Shown here piece by piece: positions 18,412 to 26,948 of a stretch of DNA of 64,000 nucleotides. Under the pieces are notes generated by a model. It worked only from the letters and a program-made list of their open reading frames with translations, did not search any database and was not told the DNA's origin. This DNA comes from Kiritimatiellia bacterium (lineage in GTDB: Bacteria; Verrucomicrobiota; Kiritimatiellia; RFP12; UBA1067): assembly GCA_017520845.1 (NCBI GenBank), contig JAFXEU010000023.1:20752-84751 (forward strand), in the 5' to 3' direction. Both the position numbers and the translations under genes were made by a program. Every line of letters begins with the position of its first letter. Within the stretch, counting starts at the first letter, position 1.

Positions 18412-19292
18412 TTTACGACTCCGTGATTTTCAGTCATATTCTCTCCGAGAAGCGCGAGCTTCGGGTCGCTCGCCTCGTAGCCTTGAATCCAACCGTTCTC
18501 AAAACCGAAATCCGCCGCCGCCTCGACGACTTCTTCGTACTCTTCTTCGGTTACGCTCCTGTTCAATGGCGGCGTCTCAAGCGCCTTGTAGGCGGGCGTA
18601 AACTGACTCATCACCGAAACGGGAATTTCATTGGAAAGTTCAGTCGCGAGAAAGGCGAGATTCTCTATCGCCTCCTCGTGATGCCCCGGAAGAACTAAAA
18701 TCCGCACTATTAAATCAACTCCAGGCTTCTCATACGCCCACTTCACCGCGGCACGAGCCGCGTCGACATATCCGGGAGCGGAAGACAAACGCCTCGCGGT
18801 CTCATCGCGCGAATAGCGCAAATCAAAAAGCGCCCAGTCGCAGAGCTCGCGGTATTCCTCTAAAACTTCGACGCGCTCATAACCCGACGAGTTCCAGACA
18901 TAAGGGATTTTTATCCCCTCTTTTCTGATGATGTCCGCAGCTTCCCGGATAAACGGCAGATACGGAGTCGGGGAGACGAGATTTATATTCTCGACTTTGT
19001 CGTCGAGAACGAGCGAGCGGAATATTCCGGCGAGCTCTTCAACTGACTTATCTTCGCCGGCGCCTTTCCAGCTCCATGGAGAATTCTGGCAATAAAGACA
19101 CTTCATCGTGCAACGCGAGAAAAACACGCAACCCGATCCCCGCTCGCCGGTTATCGGCGGCTCCTCACCGAAATGAGGCCCCCAACGGAAAACGCGCGGC
19201 TTATCGAGCGCACCGCAGAAACCCGCGCCGGAGCCGCCGAAACGGTCGGCGCCGCAGCGATGTGGACAAAGCTCGCACAAGCGCCCCGTCAT
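18408..19292 (-). CDS. Radical SAM protein of the PflX/COG1313 type
   Basis: The 294-residue protein has an N-terminal cysteine cluster (LCELCPHRC, then GFCG) and the radical SAM motif CTMKCLYC (CX3CX2C, about 60-67). This layout is that of the PflX-type putative activating enzymes, whose substrates are mostly unknown. No glycyl-radical enzyme lies nearby, so the target is unclear. It overlaps the GH20 gene by 4 nt upstream and tatD by 4 nt downstream, placing it firmly inside a glycan operon, possibly by chance. Confidence 0.88.
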   Translation of the reverse strand: MTGRLCELCPHRCGADRFGGSGAGFCGALDKPRVFRWGPHFGEEPPITGERGSGCVFFSRCTMKCLYCQNSPWSWKGAGEDKSVEELAGIFRSLVLDDKVENINLVSPTPYLPFIREAADIIRKEGIKIPYVWNSSGYERVEVLEEYRELCDWALFDLRYSRDETARRLSSAPGYVDAARAAVKWAYEKPGVDLIVRILVLPGHHEEAIENLAFLATELSNEIPVSVMSQFTPAYKALETPPLNRSVTEEEYEEVVEAAADFGFENGWIQGYEASDPKLALLGENMTENHGVVK

Positions 19293-21121
19293 TCGGGCTT
19301 CTCGCTGAAATATTCAAGGTCGGCGATCTCGCGAGGATGATCGCTCGAGCCTTCGATCGGGACAAATGAGCCGATCCACTTCCAGCCGCCCTTTTTGGGA
19401 AGCGTCATCTTAACGTGATTTACGCCTTTTTTAAGCTTGATTTTAGTCGGCTCGCGATACCAGTAGCCCTCATCGGAAAGCGGTATCTCCTTCGGATTAC
19501 CGCGAGTTGACGGGCGATTCCATTTAGGCGGAGCAATCTTTTCGCCGTTGATTTCGATCGTCGCGCCGTGCTTGTTCCACGCGCCGAGAGCGGGAGTCGG
19601 AGCATCGCGCGAGCGACCGTCGCTGCGCGAAAAGCCTGTCATATCAATCCACGCTCCGCACTCGATATCACGATTGGAGCGGATCCACGTTTCAAGAACA
19701 ACAACTCCGTTATTGTTCGGATGATACGCTGAGGCAGGGAACCAGAAGTGACGCGGATAAATTGTAGCTTGCGGAATATCTTTTGCGATTATTTTCCCTG
19801 TCTCAGCGTCGGTCATCTTCCAGCGCATCTGCGTCTGAGCGACATAGGGAAACGGATGCTTTAGATTATTAAGAACCTTGTCGCGCTGCGCGAGCAGCCT
19901 CCGCTCAAGGTCGGCAGCAAGAGCAAACCGATAATCATCGGGAGAAGGAAGCCGCGCATACAGTTTAGGCTCGTCCTCTTTGCGTCCGCGCCAGAAGCTG
20001 TCGGACAAAAGAACGACCGCAGGATAAACGGCGTTCATCCTGACGACATCCTCCGTGTCTGCGATGCAATCGTCGTGCCAGACGCCTATTATTGCGCCGA
20101 GATGCTCTTCCTCTGAACCCCAACGACACGGCTGCTGATACGCCGCGACCGAGAGAAGCTCCTCGGGATCGACATGGTTTATATAGAAGCTGTTCTGAGA
20201 ATCGATATAGGGGCACTTGTCTCCGCGCGGATCACGCGCTCCCATCCAGAGCTGCTTTATACCCTGCCCGGGAAGTCTCAGGCCGGGAGACCATCCCATC
20301 AAAATGCGGCCGTTGTCCTGAACCTTCTTCGCCCAGTAATCGAGGTGGCTCTGAGGAACTCTTTCGCCGCGCTCGCGCGCTTCGTCGGTGCCGAGATGAA
20401 TAATGGGCATATCCTCCTTGGAAGCGAGAGAGCAAAGCTCATCGATCAGTTCGCCGAGCATAACCTTAGCCTCCTCGACGGCAAGATCCGATATCCCCGT
20501 AGCCTTTCTGAACGCGAGCGTATGACCCGGCATATCGAGCTCCGGAATTACCGTAACGCCGCGCTTTTTCGCATGCGCGAGAACGCGCTTGAATTCCTCC
20601 TGGGTGTAGTATTTGCCGACCTGCCGCGTAAAGGCCTCGCGCTTCTGAAGCTGCGGATATTTTTTCGATTCAAGCCGCCAACCGTAATTGTCGGTAATAT
20701 GCCAATGAAACACGTTCATCTTGTATTTCGCAAGATGATCGATAATGTCGAGAATCGATTCGACGCTCTGGTAGTTGCGCCCACAGTCCAAAAGAAGACC
20801 GCGATACTTGAACTCCGGCCAGTCCGCAATAGCACAATCCGGCAACGGTGCGCCCTGCAGGAGCTTCTTAAGCTGCCCTAAGGTTACGCGGGCGTAGCGC
20901 TTGCCTTCCTCGTCGCCCCGTATCATAACCTTTCCGTTCTTGATGCGAATGAAGTACGCGCCCGGTTCTGTAGCTTTTTTATGAAGCTTAAACTTGGTAT
21001 CTGCATCTCGCGCAATAGCCCGCGGACGCGGCATCAACTCGTCCAGCGCATCGGCAAATCCCGACGCGCATATAAAACCGACCAAAAAAGCTGCCGATAT
21101 TTTTAAAAAATTTTTATTCAT
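19289..21121 (-). CDS. Secreted GH20 beta-N-acetylhexosaminidase
   Basis: The 610-residue protein has a signal peptide (about 1-24), a GH20b-like domain (about 30-110) and a GH20 barrel. RGLLLDCGRNYQ (about 107) and FHWHITDNYGWRLESKKYPQL (about 138-158) are typical, and HLGTDEA (about 243) holds the Asp-Glu catalytic pair. A C-terminal beta domain of about 200 residues may be carbohydrate-binding. It would release terminal GlcNAc or GalNAc, as in mucin or host glycans. It heads the operon through radical SAM, TatD and GH39-like genes. The minus-10 is only 6 nt from the ATG. Confidence 0.93.
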   Translation of the reverse strand: MNKNFLKISAAFLVGFICASGFADALDELMPRPRAIARDADTKFKLHKKATEPGAYFIRIKNGKVMIRGDEEGKRYARVTLGQLKKLLQGAPLPDCAIADWPEFKYRGLLLDCGRNYQSVESILDIIDHLAKYKMNVFHWHITDNYGWRLESKKYPQLQKREAFTRQVGKYYTQEEFKRVLAHAKKRGVTVIPELDMPGHTLAFRKATGISDLAVEEAKVMLGELIDELCSLASKEDMPIIHLGTDEARERGERVPQSHLDYWAKKVQDNGRILMGWSPGLRLPGQGIKQLWMGARDPRGDKCPYIDSQNSFYINHVDPEELLSVAAYQQPCRWGSEEEHLGAIIGVWHDDCIADTEDVVRMNAVYPAVVLLSDSFWRGRKEDEPKLYARLPSPDDYRFALAADLERRLLAQRDKVLNNLKHPFPYVAQTQMRWKMTDAETGKIIAKDIPQATIYPRHFWFPASAYHPNNNGVVVLETWIRSNRDIECGAWIDMTGFSRSDGRSRDAPTPALGAWNKHGATIEINGEKIAPPKWNRPSTRGNPKEIPLSDEGYWYREPTKIKLKKGVNHVKMTLPKKGGWKWIGSFVPIEGSSDHPREIADLEYFSEKPE

Positions 21122-21127
21122 AAGAAA

Positions 21128-21136
21128 ATTATACCA
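21128..21136 (-). promoter_or_regulatory. Extended minus-10 promoter of the GH20 operon
   Basis: The minus strand reads TGGTATAAT and ends 6 nt before the ATG at 21121, the shortest gap seen in the window. Confidence 0.72.
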
Positions 21137-21185
21137 AATTCCTACATTCTTTAGGCCACTATTTTATTTTAATACAATAACCCCG

Positions 21186-21629
21186 TTAAGCGAGCAGTTC
21201 AACGGAAAAAGGTCCGTTGTTCAAAAGGCGAACCTTCATCTCAGCACCGAAGCGCCCCGTCCCGACCCGGTCGTCGCCGAGCTTGGAGCGTAGCGCCGCG
21301 ACGACTTTTTCATAAATCGGCTCCGCCTTTTCGGGACGCGCGGCGGCGGAGAACCCAGGCCGGCGGCCATGCGCGGTATCCGCGTAAAGGGTAAACTGTG
21401 AAACGACGATAACCGAGCCTCCGACATCTTCGATCGACCGGTTGATTTTTCCGTTTTCATCCTCGAAAATCCTGAGCGATACGATGCGCGAAGCTATAAG
21501 GTCCGCCTTCGCCTCGTCATCGTCATGAGTAACGCCCAAAAGGACGAGATACCCTTCTCCGATTTCGGCGACACGCTCACCGTCTATCTCGACCGAAGCC
21601 TCGGTCACCCGCTGTATCCACGCTTTCAT
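21186..21629 (-). CDS. dtd: D-aminoacyl-tRNA deacylase
   Basis: The 147-residue protein removes D-amino acids from mischarged tRNAs. It starts with the family opening MKAWIQRV and has SQFTLYAD (about 80) and the Gly-cisPro-type ending region NNGPFSVEL. A longer frame reaches 21668, but that adds residues unlike the family and runs into ygiQ; the ATG at 21629 has a good AGGA Shine-Dalgarno. It begins within 20 nt of the ygiQ stop, so it is probably the last gene of that operon. Confidence 0.93.
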   Translation of the reverse strand: MKAWIQRVTEASVEIDGERVAEIGEGYLVLLGVTHDDDEAKADLIASRIVSLRIFEDENGKINRSIEDVGGSVIVVSQFTLYADTAHGRRPGFSAAARPEKAEPIYEKVVAALRSKLGDDRVGTGRFGAEMKVRLLNNGPFSVELLA

Positions 21630-21645
21630 TTTTCCTGATCCTTTT

Positions 21646-23367
21646 TTATCTGGAGAACGAAGAGACAAGCATATTCTTCTGCCGCGTTTTTTCGCCGAGA
21701 CCTCGCGCCACGTACGCGCTTTGGCCGCTTACGGGATCGACCCCCGTGTAATACATGCACGTCGCGGCGGTAAGAGGCGTCGGAGTGAATATCTGAACCT
21801 GCTCCGGATTCAGTTTCAACTCCCTTGTCGCAAAACGCTTAAGCTCGCGCATATCCGCCTCCGTGCAGCCGGGATGCGCGGCGATGAAATAATATGTTAA
21901 AAACTGCTTCTTTCCGAAACGCCTGTTTGCCGCTTCGAACTTCCGCTTGAACTTTAAAAGACTCTCGACGCCGGGCTTGCCCATAAACTCCAAAACGCGC
22001 GTGACGACGTGTTCCGGAGCGAGCTTGAGCTGGCCAGAGACATGATGCTTCGCGATCTCGTCGATATACCTGTCGCCGCACGCTCTGTCTGCGGCGACCA
22101 GGTCGGGACGGATGCCGCTTGCGACGAAGACGTGTTTTACCCCGGGTATCGACCGCAATGATCCGAGAAGCTTTATCTGAGGAAGGTGATCGACCTTAAG
22201 CGAGGGACATACTGACGGGAAAAGGCACGCTTTATTTCCGCACGCGCCTTTCTCGGCCTTTTTGGAGCAGTCGAATCCGTACATGTTCGCCGTCGGCCCG
22301 CCGACGTCGCAGACCGTCCCTTTGAAACGCGAATGCTTGAGAAAGCCTCTGACCTCGCCGATGATACTCTCAGGCGAGCGGCTTACGATTCGTCGGCCCT
22401 GATGGACCGCGATCGCGCAGAAACGGCATTCTCCGTAACATCCGCGGTGAGTGGTCACTCCGAAGCGGATGGTATCAAGCGTCCTTATCGCGCCCAGGCG
22501 GAGGATCGACGGAGGAGCGTCGAGCATCCATTTTATATCGTGTACGGCGTCCAGTTCGTCGCTTTCGAGCGGCGGCGACGGCGGATTATGGACCAGATAG
22601 CGGTTATCGACCTTCTGAAAAAGACACTTCGCCGTAACGGGATCCTGATTGGCGGAAAAAATCTGAAACGCCTTCGTGAACGCCTTTTTGCCATCGCTCG
22701 TCGGAGCGCTGACCTCGGCGTATGACGGAAGCTCGAGCGCTCCATCGGGCGGAACAAAATTCTTCTCTCCCGCCATATAGCATATTCCGGGGATCGTCTT
22801 CCAGTCGCGCCCGGCCTTGATCGCCTCCGCGAACGCGAGAACAGCCCTCTCGCCCATGCCGTACGAAAGCGCGTCAGCCTTAGCGTCGCAGACGATCGGA
22901 CGGCGCACCTTGTCGCTCCAGAAATCGTAGTGGCTTATCCGCCTCAGGCTCGCTTCGACGCCGCCGAGAAGAATCGGCTTAGCGGGTTTGAAAGCGGCGC
23001 GGATCGCGTTCGAATAAATTATGGCGGCCCGGTCGGGACGGCGGTTGTTCTCCCCTCCCGGAGTAAAATCATCCTGGCGTCGGCGCTTGCCGGAAGCCGT
23101 GTAATTCGCCACCATCGAATCGACGCACCCGGGACTCACACCCCAGAAAAGTTGAGGCTCGCCGAGTTCACGAAACGCATCGGGATCGCCGACGTCCGGC
23201 TGGCTTAAAACCGCAACGCGGTATCCGGCCTTGGCGAGAGTCTGTCCGATTACCGCGACTCCGCTGTAGGGAGAGTCGACGTACGCGTCGCCGCTGACTA
23301 GAATAATGTCGGCCCCGCTCCATCCGAGGGCCGACATTTCTTCTTTAGTAACGGGAAGGAAACCCAT
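21646..23367 (-). CDS. ygiQ: YgiQ-family radical SAM protein
   Basis: The 573-residue protein matches the YgiQ family, which has an N-terminal B12-binding-like region (about 15-110) and a radical SAM core with CYGECRFC (CX3CX2C, about 310-317) in THRGCYGECRFCAIAVHQGR. Extra cysteines near residues 375-395 (SKKAEKGACGNKACLFPSVCPSL) may bind a further Fe-S cluster. The reaction of this widespread family is unknown. It follows the GltS-like gene by 15 nt and precedes dtd. Confidence 0.93.
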   Translation of the reverse strand: MGFLPVTKEEMSALGWSGADIILVSGDAYVDSPYSGVAVIGQTLAKAGYRVAVLSQPDVGDPDAFRELGEPQLFWGVSPGCVDSMVANYTASGKRRRQDDFTPGGENNRRPDRAAIIYSNAIRAAFKPAKPILLGGVEASLRRISHYDFWSDKVRRPIVCDAKADALSYGMGERAVLAFAEAIKAGRDWKTIPGICYMAGEKNFVPPDGALELPSYAEVSAPTSDGKKAFTKAFQIFSANQDPVTAKCLFQKVDNRYLVHNPPSPPLESDELDAVHDIKWMLDAPPSILRLGAIRTLDTIRFGVTTHRGCYGECRFCAIAVHQGRRIVSRSPESIIGEVRGFLKHSRFKGTVCDVGGPTANMYGFDCSKKAEKGACGNKACLFPSVCPSLKVDHLPQIKLLGSLRSIPGVKHVFVASGIRPDLVAADRACGDRYIDEIAKHHVSGQLKLAPEHVVTRVLEFMGKPGVESLLKFKRKFEAANRRFGKKQFLTYYFIAAHPGCTEADMRELKRFATRELKLNPEQVQIFTPTPLTAATCMYYTGVDPVSGQSAYVARGLGEKTRQKNMLVSSFSR

Positions 23368-23382
23368 AAAGAGCCGGACTTG

Positions 23383-24738
23383 TTATTTAACCGCTTTGTT
23401 GCGGCGCATCAGGACGACGCTAACTATAATCCAAATCGTCAAAACGGTCAGCGACACCAGAAACACAGGCAGCCAATTGACGGTAAAGACAAGCGCAAAG
23501 GCGAGCGCGACCCACATGTTCGTGGCCGGCTCGTGAATGAGCTGTTTACCCGCGAAGGATGCGGCGGCGATCGTCTTGTTGTGGGGATCGACCGTGCGCA
23601 AAAGAAGAAGTCCCGTCGCCGTAACGCCCGTAGCCTGACCGAATTCGGCGATGCCGCGCTCAAACCACGCCTCCTTAAAGAGACGCGGCGAGAAGAACAA
23701 CACCGAGAATATCGTCCATGCCAAACCGGCCACGCACATGATAAGAAGCGGAAGCCAGTTCTGCGCGACGACCGAAACGTTTATCGTCGCGACGGCGGCG
23801 AGAGCGAGATAGTCGAGCGCCGCTCCGGAAATACGGTCCATCTGAGCGCGGTCGACAAGAAGGTCGACCTTGATGAATTTAGTCACGACCTGAAGAATAA
23901 CGCCGCCGAGCATGCAGAGAGGAAAGAGCGGGAAGCCTGCGAAAAGACGCGTTTTATAATTCGGGAAACATGCGATTTCAAGTTTCTGCAGCCCTTCGAG
24001 AATGCCGTAGCCTATCAGAACGGCGATACCGATGATCGCGATATGCCAGGCGAGGGAATCTACAGAGTCGGCCAATACCGTCTGCTTTCCGGCGGAGGGC
24101 CTCTCCGTCTGAGCGTGGATGCCGCGGCGCTCGTGAAGCGTGCGTTTATGGAACGGACGGACGGTTTTGATATAGCCGCGCGAATAAGCCCAATTTACCA
24201 GGACCATTCCGATGACGATACCGGAAATCATGCCGATGGTCGCGACCGTAATGCCGAGCGCGACGCCGTCCTCCCAGCCGTGCATGACAAAATTATCTCT
24301 CATCCCCCCGACTGTGCCGTGACCGCCCTCGAAGCCCATCTCGAGAAGATTGCCGAACGCTTTTGAAACGCCGAACGTCGGCGCAAGCAGAAAGCCCGCA
24401 AGGCCGATGCCTACGACGAACTGTCCCCACACGACGATCTGGGCCAGAGTGAGCTGAGGAAGGACGGACGAGGCGAGATTCTTTACTTTAGGAACACCCC
24501 CGCCCAGAAACAGCGTGGCGAAGATTATATTAATAAGAAATCCCGGCATGCTCCTCATCTCGGAAACAACCTGCTCCGGAATATGACTGCGGTACGAGGA
24601 TATGATAATCAAACCTAAAATACCGCCGACAATAGAGCTGGGCAGATAGAGCCTCTGCAAAAGCGGAATCTGGACTCTGAGAATCTTACCTGCTACCAAA
24701 AGAACGGACAATGCCGCAAAAATCACAACTGCTGTCAT
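23383..24738 (-). CDS. GltS-like sodium/glutamate symporter family protein
   Basis: The 451-residue integral membrane protein has about ten to twelve hydrophobic helices with the GltS-family segments YLPSSIVGGILGL (about 31) and GFEGGHGTVGGMRDNF (about 133-148), plus a second half-repeat with ATGVTATGLLLLRTVDP. A charged loop at about 200-220 separates the halves. It probably imports a carboxylate such as glutamate with sodium. It lies between GH20 (45 nt upstream) and ygiQ in the operon that starts with the response regulator. Confidence 0.82.
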   Translation of the reverse strand: MTAVVIFAALSVLLVAGKILRVQIPLLQRLYLPSSIVGGILGLIIISSYRSHIPEQVVSEMRSMPGFLINIIFATLFLGGGVPKVKNLASSVLPQLTLAQIVVWGQFVVGIGLAGFLLAPTFGVSKAFGNLLEMGFEGGHGTVGGMRDNFVMHGWEDGVALGITVATIGMISGIVIGMVLVNWAYSRGYIKTVRPFHKRTLHERRGIHAQTERPSAGKQTVLADSVDSLAWHIAIIGIAVLIGYGILEGLQKLEIACFPNYKTRLFAGFPLFPLCMLGGVILQVVTKFIKVDLLVDRAQMDRISGAALDYLALAAVATINVSVVAQNWLPLLIMCVAGLAWTIFSVLFFSPRLFKEAWFERGIAEFGQATGVTATGLLLLRTVDPHNKTIAAASFAGKQLIHEPATNMWVALAFALVFTVNWLPVFLVSLTVLTIWIIVSVVLMRRNKAVK

Positions 24739-24783
24739 TCTGTCAAACCTGTTTCTGTATCTTTAAAACTCTCTTTTAATTTT

Positions 24784-26154
24784 TTATTTGCGCAATCTGA
24801 AGGTACGCGAAAACTTAACGCCTTTAGGCTCGGGCTTGGAATTCGCAAGAGGCGCAAACTTGTCCCACGGCTGATCGGCGCGGGCGCCGGACCAGAACTT
24901 CTGTCCGAGCGTCTGCAGCGCGGGATAGATGCGGTCCCAGTTGTCGGCCTCGGTATAGGGCGGTTTTCCCGCGACCTTGACCTTGCGTCCGAGGGCGTCG
25001 TTCCAGAGCGCGAACTTTCCGCCCGCAAGCTGATCGAGCTTATCGTCCGGAACGGTATAGTTGCCGATATTGCGCGGCTCCCAATGCTCATAAAGATAGC
25101 GGCAGTTCAGATAGTCGTAATAGTAGCCCGCGAACGGCACGAGGTAAACGAGTCCGTCGGGAATCGAAACGACGGTGTAGCCCGCGTCGATCGCATCTTT
25201 AGGCTGATAATAGGGATTGTGCCAGATATCGATCGTTATATCGCGGTGCGCACGAACGGGAGTCTTTCCGGAGGCGTGCGTAAGAGCGCCCCATGCGCAG
25301 ACCTTATAGCCGAAGCCCTCGACCATTTTGAACATCTCGTCGGTGAATTTGCGGAACTTTTCCGCCTCGGCCCTGTTGTATTCGTCGGTTCCGACGTGCA
25401 TATAAGGACCTATGAACGTGGGCTCCGCACCCGTCATGTATTCCGCGAAAAGAGGCTTAAGCCAAGCGATGATCTCATCGGTTTTATCGAGATCGAAGTG
25501 GTCTGCGCCGTATTTTTTAGAAGCGAACTCGGGCTTAAAGCGGGTAAAAGCGAGCGAATGGGCTGGAACGTCGATTTCCGGAATAACCGTGATGCCGAGC
25601 GACTTGCAATAAAGCATAAATTCGCGGAATTCCTTCTTCGTGTAATGACCGTCCTTCGCCGTAAGCCCGGGATAAACCTCGGACTCAAGACGGAACGCCG
25701 CCTGCTTTTTAGACCAGTCGGCGTTGGGGTTCTTCTCAATCTCACAGTCATTTAGATGGATATGAAGCGTATTCATCTTGTAATACGCCATCGTCCTGGC
25801 GAGATCGCGAAGGAAGTCCATCGAATGATACATGCGTCCGACATCCATCATAAAGCCGCGAACCCTGTATTTGGGCTTATCGAAGATTTCGCCGCATTCG
25901 GCCTTGGCTCCGGCGTTCTTAAGCTGCTCTAAAGTCTGCCGGCCCCAGAGAAGTCCTGTTTTCGCGTCGGCCACGATTTCGATTGTACCGGGACGGATGT
26001 ACATTCTGTAACCCTCGTCGCCCAAAGAAGCGTCGGTGACGATCTTTTCAACGACTTTAGCCCCGGCAAGATCACACGTCCCCTCGGCCGGCTTCCATTC
26101 GGTAGGTTGCGGAATCACAGGCAGAAGCGCCGCAAGCATCAATGAAGTAGTCAT
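24784..26154 (-). CDS. GH20 beta-N-acetylhexosaminidase, short form
   Basis: The 456-residue protein has a weak signal peptide (MTTSLMLAALLPV) and a GH20 barrel. RGFMMDVGRMYHSMDFLRD (about 114-132), LHIHLNDCE (about 150) and HVGTDEY (about 248, the catalytic Asp-Glu pair) are present. It lacks the C-terminal domain of the enzyme at 19289 and is clearly a different lineage, so it may act on another linkage. It follows the response regulator by 12 nt, suggesting that the regulator and this enzyme are coexpressed. Confidence 0.92.
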   Translation of the reverse strand: MTTSLMLAALLPVIPQPTEWKPAEGTCDLAGAKVVEKIVTDASLGDEGYRMYIRPGTIEIVADAKTGLLWGRQTLEQLKNAGAKAECGEIFDKPKYRVRGFMMDVGRMYHSMDFLRDLARTMAYYKMNTLHIHLNDCEIEKNPNADWSKKQAAFRLESEVYPGLTAKDGHYTKKEFREFMLYCKSLGITVIPEIDVPAHSLAFTRFKPEFASKKYGADHFDLDKTDEIIAWLKPLFAEYMTGAEPTFIGPYMHVGTDEYNRAEAEKFRKFTDEMFKMVEGFGYKVCAWGALTHASGKTPVRAHRDITIDIWHNPYYQPKDAIDAGYTVVSIPDGLVYLVPFAGYYYDYLNCRYLYEHWEPRNIGNYTVPDDKLDQLAGGKFALWNDALGRKVKVAGKPPYTEADNWDRIYPALQTLGQKFWSGARADQPWDKFAPLANSKPEPKGVKFSRTFRLRK

Positions 26155-26166
26155 ATTTTTCCCCTT

Positions 26167-26859
26167 TCATTCTGTAAATTTATAACCGTACGAGCGCACG
26201 TTGACAAGCCTGGAGCCTTCGCGGCCCAACTTGTTCTTAAGTCTATTCACGAGGATACGAAGCGCACCGGCGTCGCCGACATACCCCTCGCCTCTCAATG
26301 CGGCGAATATCTCGTCATGAGAGAAACATCTGCCGGGAGCGGAAAGCAGAAGTTTAAAGAGCATCCTTTCGGATTTCGTAAGCACGAACAGCCCGCTCTC
26401 GGTCGAGACTTTCATCGTACTGAAATCGACGACCGTCGAACCGGACTTCCATACGTCCGTATTATTCGCAACAAGCGATTTGACGACCTCCGCCTTTCTT
26501 ATCGCCGCGTTTACACGGGCGATAAACTCTTCAGGCGGACGATCCTTGGCGATATAGTCGTCAGCTCCGAAACCGAGGGAACGCACCATGCCTACGTCGC
26601 TCGGCATCGCCGTAAACGCAAGAATCGGCACAAGAGGATCGATCGCCCTTATTTCGGATGCGGCGGCGACACCGTTCTTCTTAGGCATCATAATATCCAT
26701 AAGAACGAGAGACGGCCTGCGCTCCGAAAAGATCTTAACGGCCTCTTCTCCGTCCTTGGCGAGCGTAACGGAGTAACCCTCAGCCTCAAAAAGAGACTTG
26801 AAGGCCGAGCGGACGGTCCGCTCATCATCAACCACAAGAATTTCGCCAAGAAGACTCAT
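26167..26859 (-). CDS. OmpR/PhoB-type response regulator without adjacent kinase
   Basis: The 230-residue protein has a receiver domain (about 5-120) with the acidic pair DD (about 12), phosphoacceptor Asp in LMDIMMPKKNG (about 56), FTAMP Thr/Ala (about 84) and IAKDRPPEE Lys (about 105). A winged-helix output domain (about 150-230) ends with the YGYKFTE hairpin typical of OmpR. No histidine kinase lies nearby, so it is an orphan in this window. It opens the operon GH20, GltS-like, ygiQ, dtd and may control glycan or nitrogen use, which is inference. Promoter at 26920. Confidence 0.92.
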   Translation of the reverse strand: MSLLGEILVVDDERTVRSAFKSLFEAEGYSVTLAKDGEEAVKIFSERRPSLVLMDIMMPKKNGVAAASEIRAIDPLVPILAFTAMPSDVGMVRSLGFGADDYIAKDRPPEEFIARVNAAIRKAEVVKSLVANNTDVWKSGSTVVDFSTMKVSTESGLFVLTKSERMLFKLLLSAPGRCFSHDEIFAALRGEGYVGDAGALRILVNRLKNKLGREGSRLVNVRSYGYKFTE

Positions 26860-26919
26860 TTAACTAAATTTTCCACCGATTCGATTTATGACATTGCGAT
26901 TTTTACGATTGTATTGAAT

Positions 26920-26928
26920 ATTATATCA
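26920..26928 (-). promoter_or_regulatory. Extended minus-10 promoter of the response regulator operon
   Basis: The minus strand reads TGATATAAT, 60 nt before the ATG at 26859, leaving a leader of about 50 nt without an obvious strong Shine-Dalgarno. Confidence 0.6.
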
Positions 26929-26948
26929 AACTTACGCCATTTTGTCTT

